Shown one piece after another: positions 7,574-16,120 of a stretch of DNA of 41,430 bases; position 1 is the stretch's first letter, and every line of letters begins with the position of its first letter. Position numbers and translations under genes: made by a program. The notes beneath the pieces are model-generated. The model saw only the letters and a program-made list of their open reading frames with translations, was not told where the DNA came from and searched no databases. Origin of the DNA: Bryobacteraceae bacterium (lineage in GTDB: Bacteria; Acidobacteriota; Terriglobia; Bryobacterales; Bryobacteraceae); the NCBI GenBank assembly GCA_025055455.1, contig JANWXD010000032.1, positions 1 to 41,430 of the forward strand. Direction: 5' to 3'.

Positions 7574-8941
7574 TCAATCTCGCCCCCGACGCGGAGCACT
7601 GTCTCCCGGCTTGTGAAAGGCCACGGGGACAGTCGGGGCCGCCGGCTCGCCGGCCACGGCCGTTTGCGCTAGGAGAAGCTCTCGCGCCTCGGCCCGCAGA
7701 TCGCGCCAACGCCGGTGAAACACGACGGCGCCGGCCACCGCGGCGATCCCGCCCAGCGTGACGGCCGTCGGAGCCCCGAGGCTCTGGGCGAGCACGCCGG
7801 CCGCCAGCGAGCCGAGCGGCGCCATGCCGAGGAGCATCATGGAATACAGAGCCATCACCCGACCCCGGAGCACATCCGGCGTCATCACTTGAATCAGGGT
7901 TTTGGAACTGGCCATTTGCAGCATGAGGGCACACCCAGCAGCGAACACAAGGGTCGCCGACAGCCAGTAGGAGCGCGACTGCGCAAAGAACGCCACCGCC
8001 ACACCAAAACCAGCGCAGGAAGCAGCAACCCAACGGCCGAGCCCTTTGACGCCGCGGCGCCCGGCGACCGTCAACGCTCCCGCCAGCGCTCCGGCGCCAG
8101 AAGCCCCCATCAGCAGGCCCAGACCCCTGGCGCCGCCGCCGAGCACCGAGCCTGCGAAAACCGGCATCAGCACACTGTAGGAGCTGCCGAGCAAGCTCAC
8201 GGCGCCGACCAACAGGAGCAAGGCGCGGACGGGACGCGTCTGCCAGGCGAAACGAAATCCCTCTATGATCACGGCCGAGGCGGGCGCAGGCTCCTTTACA
8301 ACGTCGACCCGTTTGGAGCGGATCGCCAAGAGGGCGGAGATCACCGCCAGATAGCTCAGGCCATTCAATAAAAAGCACCAGCCCTCTCCCACTCTTGCCA
8401 CGATAAGGCCGGCGATGGCCGGACCGACCACCCGCGCGCTGTTGAACATGGAGGAATTGAGAGCAATGGCATTCATTAGGTCTTCCCGACCCACCAGCTC
8501 GGCAAATAACGACTGCCGGGCCGGCACATCGAAGGCCGCCGCCACACCTTGCAAGGTCGCCAGCAAAATGACCTGCCAAATTTGCACCCAGCCGCCGAGG
8601 GTCAAAGCGGCGAGCGCAAAAGCCAGCAGCATCATCGCCACCTGGGCGGCCAGCACGATGCGGCGGCGCTCGAAGCGGTCGGCCACCGCTCCACCCAAGG
8701 GAGCCAGGAACAGGACGGGCAGCTGCCCAGCAAAACCTGTGGCGCCTAGCAACAGCGAAGACCCGGTCAGCCGGTAAACCAGCCACGACTGCGCCATGTT
8801 TTGCATCCACATGCCGATCAGGGAAACGAACTGCCCAGCGAGGAAAAGTCGGAATTCCCGGTGCCGCAGCGTGCGAAATATGTAGCCCAGGCGGCCGCCG
8901 GCTTCGGGTAAGGAAGTCGTACGCGGTTCCGCAGCGTCCAA
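7574..8941 (-). CDS. MFS transporter, MFS_3 / EntS-like exporter
   Basis: A 455-residue major facilitator with twelve predicted helices and a hydrophilic C-terminal tail. The first helix begins at about residue 28 (EFRLFLAGQFVSLIGMWMQNMAQSWLVYRLTGSS). The A-motif-like loop is APLGGAVADRFERRR (about 81-95). The segment VPARQSLFAELVGREDLMNAIALNSSMFNSARVVGPAIAG is typical of the MFS_3 family, which includes the enterobactin exporter EntS and many drug exporters. The start is a TTG at 8941; no in-frame ATG occurs before the first helix, so a non-ATG start is required. Exported compound unknown. It is divergent from the HAD gene. Confidence 0.88.
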   Translation of the reverse strand: MDAAEPRTTSLPEAGGRLGYIFRTLRHREFRLFLAGQFVSLIGMWMQNMAQSWLVYRLTGSSLLLGATGFAGQLPVLFLAPLGGAVADRFERRRIVLAAQVAMMLLAFALAALTLGGWVQIWQVILLATLQGVAAAFDVPARQSLFAELVGREDLMNAIALNSSMFNSARVVGPAIAGLIVARVGEGWCFLLNGLSYLAVISALLAIRSKRVDVVKEPAPASAVIIEGFRFAWQTRPVRALLLLVGAVSLLGSSYSVLMPVFAGSVLGGGARGLGLLMGASGAGALAGALTVAGRRGVKGLGRWVAASCAGFGVAVAFFAQSRSYWLSATLVFAAGCALMLQMASSKTLIQVMTPDVLRGRVMALYSMMLLGMAPLGSLAAGVLAQSLGAPTAVTLGGIAAVAGAVVFHRRWRDLRAEARELLLAQTAVAGEPAAPTVPVAFHKPGDSAPRRGRD

Positions 8942-9039
8942 CCACCCATTGTTCCATACCGGTTCCGCGGCGCATCACACCGCGCTCCGGAGCACGAGTC
9001 CCGACTCGCCAAGAACTTCTCTTAGGCGCCGGTGCTACA

Positions 9040-9699
9040 ATGGCGCGCGGCATGAAGCGCGCAGTGCTCTGGGATCTGGACGGCACGTTGGTGGACTCCG
9101 AGGAGTATCATTGGCGCGCTTGGCGCGACACCATGGCGGCCGAAGGCGTCCCGTTGACACGCGAACAGTTTCTGGCCACCTTCGGCCAGCGCAATGACTC
9201 CATCCTGCGCCTCTGGCTGGGCGAACGGGCCACGCCGGAAGCGATCCGGAGAATTGGAGAGGCCAAGGAAGCCTGCTACCGCCGACTGGTGCGTGAGTTG
9301 GGCCTCTGCCCCGCCCCCGGCGCCGCCGAGTGGATCCGCCGCCTCCATGCGGAGAATTGGGCTCAGGCCGTGGCTTCGTCTGCGCCGCGACGCAACGTCG
9401 AGACCGTGTTAGAGGTCACGGGACTGGCGCCGTACTTCGCTGCTACGGTAGCTGCTGAAGACGTCACCCGGGGCAAGCCGGACCCGGAAGTTTTCCTCGT
9501 CGCGGCCGCACGGCTCGGCGTGCCTCCGGATCGATGCGTGGTCGTCGAAGATGCCCCGGCGGGTATCGAGGCCGCCCGGCGCGCGGGTATGCGCACCATC
9601 GCCCTCAGCCGCGGGAGCGGTGCGCCCCCAGCCGATGTTGTAGTCGGCTCGCTGGGTGAACTGCCTCCCGCTGCTTTCGCGAGGCTGATCGAGCGGTGA
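9040..9699 (+). CDS. HAD-superfamily sugar-phosphatase / phosphoglucomutase-like
   Basis: A 219-residue cytoplasmic HAD hydrolase. Motif I is DLDGTLVDSEE (nucleophile and acid-base Asp at about 12 and 14). A helical cap follows (about 20-85). Motif II is ASSAPRRN, motif III the Lys in RGKPDPEVF (about 144-152), and motif IV VVEDAPAGIEAARRAGM (about 167-183). The cap type and DLDGTLVDSE place it with beta-phosphoglucomutase, phosphoglycolate phosphatase and related sugar phosphatases. Start could be ATG 9040 or ATG 9052 (MKRAVLWDLDG), since neither has a strong ribosome binding site. Its 3' end overlaps the convergent glycosyltransferase gene by 95 bases. Confidence 0.85.
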   Translation: MARGMKRAVLWDLDGTLVDSEEYHWRAWRDTMAAEGVPLTREQFLATFGQRNDSILRLWLGERATPEAIRRIGEAKEACYRRLVRELGLCPAPGAAEWIRRLHAENWAQAVASSAPRRNVETVLEVTGLAPYFAATVAAEDVTRGKPDPEVFLVAAARLGVPPDRCVVVEDAPAGIEAARRAGMRTIALSRGSGAPPADVVVGSLGELPPAAFARLIER

Positions 9700-12256
9700 A
9701 AGGTTCCCGATCCCCGCGCAGCGCTTGATACAACGCACGTTGTCGCTCTGCAATCCGATCCCAGTCGTACCGTGATTCGGCCGCCGCTCTGGCGGACCGT
9801 TCCAGCGCCCGCCGCGCCTCTTCGCTCTCCCAAAGGCTAACGATCGCGGCAGCTAGCCCCTCCGCGTCGGACGCTACCAAAACTTCGCGCCCCGGCTCGA
9901 GTTCGAGCCCATGAATCCCCGCTGGCGTGCTGACGACCGCTTTGCCCATCGCCAGAGCCTCGAGCACCTTGATGTTGGTCCCGGCCGAGGCAACCAACGG
10001 CGCAAGGACCACCGTGGCTCGCCGGTAAGCGGGTCGCACATCGGCCACGAAACCTTCGAGCTCGATACCTGGTTGGCTCAGATCCAGTTCCACTCGGTCG
10101 CGATACTGACTCAGATACCGCTGGTAGTCCTGTCCGGCAATGATGTGAAGCCGCGGCGACCAGGTCGCCAGCCGTGGCCAGACATGGTTGAGGAAGAACT
10201 CGAGGGCCAGCAGGTTAGGAAGATGCGCAAAGGATCCCACAAACAGCAGGCGTCTCGGCTCCGGTGGAGTCTCGCTGGGACGGAAGCGTTCCAAATCCAC
10301 ACCGTTCGGCACGATCCACACTGGCGCGCCCGTAACGAAGGCGCGGTCCCGCTGCGACATCACCACGACGCAATCCAGGTTCTGCCAAGCTTGCCTTTCG
10401 AAACGGCGCCACTTGGCCGCTTCCCGGCGCAGGTCGAAGCCGTGGCGGAGACGATACAACTGTTCATACAGATCGAAAGTGATGTCGTGCTCTACCAAGA
10501 TCGTCCGGGCGGGCGCACCGTCGCCGGCATACTGAGCCATCTGCGTGTACTCCAGCTGCACGGCGAAGGGCTTCCATTTGTGCGCCGCCAGACGGAGAGC
10601 CGCATGAAAGGCCGGCGAGTCGAACTCCTCCACCACGTCGGGCCGGGAGGTCGCCGGACGCGAGTGGCGCCCCACTCGGTGCACCAGCACGACCTCTGCG
10701 CAAGTTTCGAGGAGCTCGGGGGCCGGCGGCGCCAGCTCGCTCGTGAACGAGATCAGGACGAGGTCGTACTCGGTTGCGGCCCGGCGCATCAGGTTGTACA
10801 TGCGCACGGCGCCGCCATGGGCCAGCGGGAACGGAAGATAAGGGCTTGCGATCAGGATCGTGGGCCGTCCTCTGGGCCCTCTGCCGGCAAACACGCGGAC
10901 CGCGCCGCTCGTCAGTCCCACAATCTCTTGGTCAGAAAAGGCCTTCCCGGAGCGTGCTCGAACCCACAACGGAGCGCGCGCGGCCGCCCCAAGCAGCGCC
11001 ACCGCATGCGGCGGAGCCTCCTCGCGCGCCGCCAGCCGGTTCAGTTCGGCCAGCACCCGCCGCCACAGTTTCCGGCACGCGCCGAGGCCGGTGACGAGAA
11101 ATTGCAGCGCGTCGCGCCGCATCTCGGGGTTCAGCTTGACACGATGCGGGACGCAGAAGCCGGTGTCGGCCAGCTCCAGACTCGGCCAGCCACGCCGCCA
11201 CGCTCGCAGGCCTGCCTCGAGCAGCGCGAACTGCACCGTCTCCCAGCGTTCCGAAAGCCCTCCGAGCGCGAGCAGCTTCTCGACAGACCAAAGGCCGCAA
11301 TCGGACCCGAGCACGTACGAACCCTGCCCGGCCGCAAGAGGGGAGTCCGCGCCGGGGGTTTCGCTCCAGAGGACTTCTGGCAAAAAGCGCAGCCCGCGTG
11401 GCGTCACACAGAATAAGCCGGGGATTCGCTCGAAGGCCTCCAATAGCTCTTGGAGAGAACGCGGCGCTACCGTAGCGTTTGCTGGCAGCACGCACAGCCA
11501 GCGAAAAGCGGTGCGGCCTGCCACGCGGTTGATCTGGCGAATCAGTTCGCCGTCGTCGGCGCCGGTCACGAGCGTGACTTCGCAGTCGGCGACGCCCCAG
11601 TGCTGGCACAGCCTCGCTCCTAGCTCGGCACCGGAAGGAGCGTCGGCGCCATAGACCAGCACACTGAGGCCTTCCGCTCGGCGGACGGGCGCGGACACGC
11701 CAACTCCTGCCGGCAGCATTCGCGCCAACCAGCGCGCCAGGCATCCGGCGGCCAGGCCGACCGTGTAGGCCAGTGGGCGCCGAAACGCGTGCGGGTGCCG
11801 CAGCCGCCACAGAAAGGTGTACGTGCTCCCTCCGGGGTGAAACTCCCGATCCAAGAACTCGCGCGTGCGCCACCACACGTGGCGAACCATGGTCCCAAAA
11901 CACCGCGGGTGCAGACGGTAGTGGTCGAGGTTTTCGTTGAATACCAGAAGCCTCGAGCGGCCCAGCAGCAGCCCAAGGAGCGACATCTTTCGGTAGGGCA
12001 TGCGCGGCTCCAGTAACACCGCGGCCCACCGTACGCGCTTGCCGCGGAGCATTTGGCGGCACCGCAGGTAGTTCTCCCAGAAGCTGCGGTAGGGATGGTA
12101 CGGGATCCACTTTCCCTCCGGCCAAGAAAACTCCGAGACGACATACAGCGGGAGCTCCGGAGCCATTTTGGAGAAGGCCCGCAGGAAGCTCGGGTTGCGC
12201 GCGCGCGATCCGGAGGCGAAGGCGACTCGAACGTCCCGGCTCAAATCAACTCGCAT
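9605..12256 (-). CDS. Multi-domain glycosyltransferase (GT2-like plus GT4)
   Basis: An 883-residue protein starting at MRVDLSRDVRVAFASGS. Residues 1-160 form an unfamiliar domain. A hydrophobic patch (VGLAAGCLARWLARMLPAGVGV) lies at about 166-187. Residues about 196-400 look like a GT2 glycosyltransferase-A fold with weak motifs (VLPANATVAPRS; SVEKLLALGGLSERWETVQFALLEAGLRAWRRG). Residues about 465-850 are a convincing GT4 (GT-B) enzyme: LPFPLAHGGAVRMYNLM, LVEHDITFDLYEQLYR, WIVPNGVDLERFRP, LLFVGSFAHLPN, and the nucleotide-sugar site APLVASAGTNIKVLEALAMGKAVVSTPAGIHGLE. It should transfer sugars during surface polysaccharide or glycan assembly; donor and acceptor unknown. The start overlaps the upstream gene by 16 bases, implying coupled translation. 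The last 35 residues are basic and low in similarity. Confidence 0.82.
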   Translation of the reverse strand: MRVDLSRDVRVAFASGSRARNPSFLRAFSKMAPELPLYVVSEFSWPEGKWIPYHPYRSFWENYLRCRQMLRGKRVRWAAVLLEPRMPYRKMSLLGLLLGRSRLLVFNENLDHYRLHPRCFGTMVRHVWWRTREFLDREFHPGGSTYTFLWRLRHPHAFRRPLAYTVGLAAGCLARWLARMLPAGVGVSAPVRRAEGLSVLVYGADAPSGAELGARLCQHWGVADCEVTLVTGADDGELIRQINRVAGRTAFRWLCVLPANATVAPRSLQELLEAFERIPGLFCVTPRGLRFLPEVLWSETPGADSPLAAGQGSYVLGSDCGLWSVEKLLALGGLSERWETVQFALLEAGLRAWRRGWPSLELADTGFCVPHRVKLNPEMRRDALQFLVTGLGACRKLWRRVLAELNRLAAREEAPPHAVALLGAAARAPLWVRARSGKAFSDQEIVGLTSGAVRVFAGRGPRGRPTILIASPYLPFPLAHGGAVRMYNLMRRAATEYDLVLISFTSELAPPAPELLETCAEVVLVHRVGRHSRPATSRPDVVEEFDSPAFHAALRLAAHKWKPFAVQLEYTQMAQYAGDGAPARTILVEHDITFDLYEQLYRLRHGFDLRREAAKWRRFERQAWQNLDCVVVMSQRDRAFVTGAPVWIVPNGVDLERFRPSETPPEPRRLLFVGSFAHLPNLLALEFFLNHVWPRLATWSPRLHIIAGQDYQRYLSQYRDRVELDLSQPGIELEGFVADVRPAYRRATVVLAPLVASAGTNIKVLEALAMGKAVVSTPAGIHGLELEPGREVLVASDAEGLAAAIVSLWESEEARRALERSARAAAESRYDWDRIAERQRALYQALRGDREPFTARSASRKQREAVHPASRLQHRLGAHRSRG

Positions 12257-13350
12257 AGTGCCGGCTGAAAGGAACCGGCCAAGTAGCGACGCCACATTTC
12301 AACCGCCTGCAGGCAGAAAATCGTGGATGCGGGGTTGGCGAAGGGGAGCAGGTGGCCTCGTTTGCGGCCGAAGGCGAAGGCCCCGTTCACGCGGGGATCC
12401 GGGTGCTCCAGGTGGAATTGCTGAATGCGCGCCCACTCTTCCTCGGCCAGGTGCCGGTCTAACGGTGCGACCCCGAGGCCTTCTGCATAGAGGCGCAGCC
12501 GCAACAGCTGCGCCCAGACGTCGGACCGTTCGAAGAGGGACGCCAGCTCCCGCAGCCGCCGCGACACCTCCGCGAGGCCCTCCCGCAGGACTCTCGCCAC
12601 GGCCGGTTCGTCGACCGCTACCAGCAAACCCTCCAGAAAATAGCAATACGCATGCAGGCGGTCCATGCGTCGTTCCCCGGGCTCCCCATCGAGAAACGAG
12701 GTGTGCGTCGCTAGGGCGTGTCGGAGCACCTTCTCATAAAGTTGCCGCCAGCGGCCTTGCCCGGTGATCTCCGCCAGCTCTTGCCACGCCCGAGCACCCT
12801 TAAGTTGGTGACAGACAAACTGCGTGGACCATCGCGCATCCGGACCCAGCGGCTCCTTCGACGGCAGGGTCAAGCGCGCGTGCCAGCATCCGTTGTCGGA
12901 TTGAAAATCGCGGGCCATAGACTCGGCCACGGCGACAGCGCGTTCGAGAAATTCCTCCTCCCCGGTGGCGCGCCATAGGGTCAACAACCCCCGCGCTACG
13001 ATCCCCGAATCGAAAAAGTACGCGACTGCCGGTATCCCGTCCGTGCAAGGCCATTCGAAGGGCATGGCGCCCACCGAGGCATCCCATGCCGTGCGCGTCA
13101 GGAAATGCCCCGAACGCACGCCGGCAGTGCGGTACGCGGGGTCTCCGGTCAGCTTGTGGAGCCACACTAGCACCTCGGCTACGTACCCACTGATCTCCGT
13201 CGAGATCGGGGCGTAGCGTTGCGTGTCGAAGCGGTAATAGCGCGCCACGCCCCCGTCGGTATCCCGAATAGCGGAGCACAAAAACCACCGCCCCGCGGCG
13301 GCGACGATATCGGTCGTCGTCACGCGGCCGTCCTCAAAACCCTCCCACAC
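12241..13350 (-). CDS. Helical (alpha/alpha) barrel protein, possible polysaccharide enzyme
   Basis: A 369-residue soluble protein from a GTG start. It contains repeated paired helices typical of six-hairpin (alpha/alpha)6 barrels: STEISGYVAEVLVWLHKLTGDPAYRTAGVRSGHFL (about 51-85), VAYFFDSGIVARGLLTLWRATGEEEFLERAVAVAESMARDF (about 108-149), and WSTQFVCHQLKGARAWQELAEITGQGRWRQLYEKVL (about 172-208). Aromatic and acidic residues at helix ends would line a carbohydrate-sized cleft. Related folds include N-acylglucosamine 2-epimerases and GH88/GH105-type hydrolases, but I cannot assign a family. It has no signal peptide. Coupling to the glycosyltransferase by a 16-base overlap suggests a shared glycan pathway. 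Function is inference. Confidence 0.68.
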   Translation of the reverse strand: MWEGFEDGRVTTTDIVAAAGRWFLCSAIRDTDGGVARYYRFDTQRYAPISTEISGYVAEVLVWLHKLTGDPAYRTAGVRSGHFLTRTAWDASVGAMPFEWPCTDGIPAVAYFFDSGIVARGLLTLWRATGEEEFLERAVAVAESMARDFQSDNGCWHARLTLPSKEPLGPDARWSTQFVCHQLKGARAWQELAEITGQGRWRQLYEKVLRHALATHTSFLDGEPGERRMDRLHAYCYFLEGLLVAVDEPAVARVLREGLAEVSRRLRELASLFERSDVWAQLLRLRLYAEGLGVAPLDRHLAEEEWARIQQFHLEHPDPRVNGAFAFGRKRGHLLPFANPASTIFCLQAVEMWRRYLAGSFQPALCELI

Positions 13351-13776
13351 ACTCGATGAGTTCTCGTAATTTTACCAAGACGGAATTCCTGACCTAGTGG
13401 AGCGGCTGGCCTCGCCGTCTCGACCCCCGGCACGCCCGAGCTGCCACCCGTGTGCTGAGAAGCTACCCCGCCCCTCCGGTCGCGAACCGCAGCGAGGGTC
13501 GTTGACGGCTCATCTGAGCGGATCGGCCCAGCCCTGGGATTACGTTTCACGACCGCTCCAGAAACAACTCGCCGCGAGCGAATCCATCCCTTCCTTCGAT
13601 CACGAGGGCGGTGAGGAGGCCTCTGACTACGACGCCGTGCGCATGGGTTTGTTCCACAGCGGGTCTGCTTGGCTACTCGGGGTCTGGACCGACGGGCCGC
13701 TCCTGGCCCTGTGCCGGCGAGGGAGGTCCGCGCGGGGAGTCGTTTCATCCGCAGCTCTCCAGGGGGCTCGCGGTCC
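13351..13776. other. Intergenic stretch without a recognisable gene
   Basis: This 426-base stretch lies between the GTG of the helical-barrel gene and the stop of pheT. A plus-strand reading frame of 132 codons (13397-13795, GTG start) and a minus-strand frame of 142 codons (13320-13748) cross it. Both are Arg/Ser/Pro-rich and show no domain or leader, so I do not call them. Near 13365-13375 an A/T-rich patch (minus strand, TAAAAT) could be part of the promoter for the barrel/glycosyltransferase pair. Confidence 0.4.
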
Positions 13777-16107
13777 TCAGAGCCGAAAGTCGTAGCCCCG
13801 GGCCCGCATCCCCTCGATGATTCGGGCCCGGATGGCGCCCACCTCCTCCGAGGACAACGTGCGGTCCGGCGCCGCCACCGTCAAGCGAAAGGAGACGCTT
13901 TTTTTACCTTCCGGGAGGGGAGGACCGGAATACTGGCGCAAGTATGTGATGGCTTCGAGCTCCGGGGCGGCCAGATCCGCAAGCTGACGAGACAGGTTCG
14001 CGGCCAACTCCCGTCGATCGGCAATTACAGAAAGGTCAAACGCGCTTGCGGGGAAACGGCGGATGGGCCGGTAGCGCTTCCCATCCTCTTGCAACGCCAA
14101 CATTACCTGCAAATCCAGGTCGAGCACCGCCGCCCGCCCCTCGAGCAGGGAGGGATGGAGCTCGAAAAGCCTCCCCACGACCGTTCCGCGCCACACGACG
14201 GAACCGGCACGAGCAGGATGCTCGTAGGAACGCGAAAACCCGGGGCACAGCTCACAGCCCTCCATGAGGTGCTCGGCGGCGCGCTTCAACTCCATCAACC
14301 CATCCTCGACGCCCTGGCGCGAATAGATCGCCGCCATCATGTGAGGGATCTCGCGAGGCAGCCCAGCCGGCTGTTTGTGGATCTCACGCCCGATCTCGAA
14401 AATACGGAAGTGCTCGTAGTGCTTACTGTTTTCGAGGATGTTTTCGAAGATCTCCGGTAGGAGGCTGCGCCGCAGCAGGGTACGATCCGTGCCGATCGGG
14501 TTCGCCACACGGACATGGTCCGCCGGATCCATGCCGAACCGCCGCGCTTGTTCCTCGCCGACGAAGGAGTAGTTATAAACCTCGGTGAAGCCAAGCTCGA
14601 CCATGGTGCGGCGCACGGCGCGGTGGAAGAGGCGTTCTGGGCTTGGGGGAGGCGGAGCCACGACCACAGCGGGAGCCTGGGGCGCGATGGCGTCATAGCC
14701 GATCATCCGCCCGACTTCTTCGACCAAGTCATCCTTGATCGACACATCCCGGGTCGCGCGCCAGCTCGGAACGGTCACGCGCAGCGCGCCAGGCTCAGCC
14801 TCCTCCACACCGAAGCCGAGTCGCTTGAGGATGCGCGTGACTTCGGCGGGCTCGACGGCACGCCCCAGCTTGCGACACAGCCACTCGACGGGCAACAGGA
14901 TCGAGGGAGGCACCGGCAGTGGCCGGCCCGCATCGGCCACGCCACCCGCTACACGAATTCCGGGGCAAACTTGGCGGAGCAGCTCGAGGGCGCGCGCCAG
15001 CCCGCGGACCGTATTGACCGGATCCTGCGCCTTCTCGAACCGCATGGAGGCGTCGGTACGGAGCTTGTGCCGTGAGGAAGTCTTGCGGATGCTCGAGGCC
15101 TGGAAGCAAGCGCTCTCCAGCACGATCCTCCGGGTTCCTTCGTGGATCCCCGTGTCCAGGCCGCCGATCACCCCCGCTAGGGCGATGGGGCCTCGCGCGT
15201 CGGCGATCACCAGGTCGCGCTGGTCCAGCCGATACTCCTGCTCGTTCAACGCCAGCAGTCGCTCCCCATCCCGCGCCGGACGGACGCAGATCGCGGGACC
15301 ACGAAGCAGATCCCAGTCGAAGGCATGCATGGGCTGGGCCAGTTCCGCCATGACGTAATTGGTCACGTCCACCACGTTGTTGATCGGGTTCAGCCCGACC
15401 GCCTGCAGACGATACTGAAGCCACAGCGGCGACGGCCCCACGGTCACGTTTTCGAGCGCCAGGGCGCTGTAGCGAGGGCACAGCTCCAGATCCTCGATCT
15501 CCACTCGCACCGGCGCTGCTCCCTCGGGCAGCAGATCCAATCGGACTGGCTCGCGCAGGGCCGCACCCGTGATCGCCGCCACCTCCCGCGCCAAACCGTG
15601 ATGCCCCCACAAATCCGGGCGGTGCGTGATGGCCTTGTTGTCGATTTCGAGCACGTGATCCGGCTCGCAGCCCGGTAAGGGCGCGCCCGGCTCCCCGTCC
15701 AATTCGAGGATGCCGGAAGCGTCCCGGTTGATCCCGAGCTCGGCGCCGCTGGCGAGCATGCCTTCGCTCGCCACTCCGTCAATGACCGCCACGCCGATTT
15801 CACGCCCGTCCAACCGCGTGCCCGGCGGCACATACGCGCTCACCATTCCTGGGCGGCAGTTGGGGGCCCCGCACACGACGGTCTTGAGCCCATACCGCCC
15901 GGTTTCGACCAGGACCTTCTTGTTACGCCCGGAACCGATCGGCTCGACGGCGAGGACCCGCGCCACACAGACGTGAGCCAAGTGCTCGCCGTAGGCGTCC
16001 ACCCCTTCGCATTCGGCCGTTTTGGTCGTGATCAGACGGCCGAGATCCTGCGGAGAGACATGCAAGTTTTCCGTCAGTTGTCGAATCCAGTTGAAGGAAA
16101 ACTTCAA
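13777..16107 (-). CDS. pheT: Phenylalanine--tRNA ligase beta subunit
   Basis: A 776-residue beta subunit of the (alpha-beta)2 PheRS that charges tRNA-Phe in the cytoplasm. Visible are the N-terminal MKFSFNWIRQLTE, the tRNA-binding (OB-fold) domain with VVCGAPNCRPGMVSAYVPPGTRL (about 78-100), B3/B4 editing-domain segments (VDVTNYVMAELAQPMHAFDWD, ALAGVIGGLDTGI), B5 (RVTVPSWRATRDVSIKDDLVEEVGRMIGYD), the pseudo-catalytic core and the C-terminal anticodon-binding domain (FPASAFDLSVIADR ... IIEGMRARGYDFRL). Length is near the family norm. The gene lies 13 bases downstream of pheS and is clearly co-transcribed with it. Confidence 0.97.
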   Translation of the reverse strand: MKFSFNWIRQLTENLHVSPQDLGRLITTKTAECEGVDAYGEHLAHVCVARVLAVEPIGSGRNKKVLVETGRYGLKTVVCGAPNCRPGMVSAYVPPGTRLDGREIGVAVIDGVASEGMLASGAELGINRDASGILELDGEPGAPLPGCEPDHVLEIDNKAITHRPDLWGHHGLAREVAAITGAALREPVRLDLLPEGAAPVRVEIEDLELCPRYSALALENVTVGPSPLWLQYRLQAVGLNPINNVVDVTNYVMAELAQPMHAFDWDLLRGPAICVRPARDGERLLALNEQEYRLDQRDLVIADARGPIALAGVIGGLDTGIHEGTRRIVLESACFQASSIRKTSSRHKLRTDASMRFEKAQDPVNTVRGLARALELLRQVCPGIRVAGGVADAGRPLPVPPSILLPVEWLCRKLGRAVEPAEVTRILKRLGFGVEEAEPGALRVTVPSWRATRDVSIKDDLVEEVGRMIGYDAIAPQAPAVVVAPPPPSPERLFHRAVRRTMVELGFTEVYNYSFVGEEQARRFGMDPADHVRVANPIGTDRTLLRRSLLPEIFENILENSKHYEHFRIFEIGREIHKQPAGLPREIPHMMAAIYSRQGVEDGLMELKRAAEHLMEGCELCPGFSRSYEHPARAGSVVWRGTVVGRLFELHPSLLEGRAAVLDLDLQVMLALQEDGKRYRPIRRFPASAFDLSVIADRRELAANLSRQLADLAAPELEAITYLRQYSGPPLPEGKKSVSFRLTVAAPDRTLSSEEVGAIRARIIEGMRARGYDFRL

Positions 16108-16120
16108 GCGCCCCCCCTTC

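Noticed and set aside
7290-9086. A 598-codon frame on the same strand as the MFS gene in another phase
   Set aside because: The MFS phase shows twelve membrane helices and family motifs; this phase is Arg/Gly-rich and featureless.
13397-13795. A 132-codon plus-strand frame in the gap before pheT
   Set aside because: It has a weak GTG start, Ser/Arg/Pro-rich composition, no leader or domain, and it runs into the pheT end.
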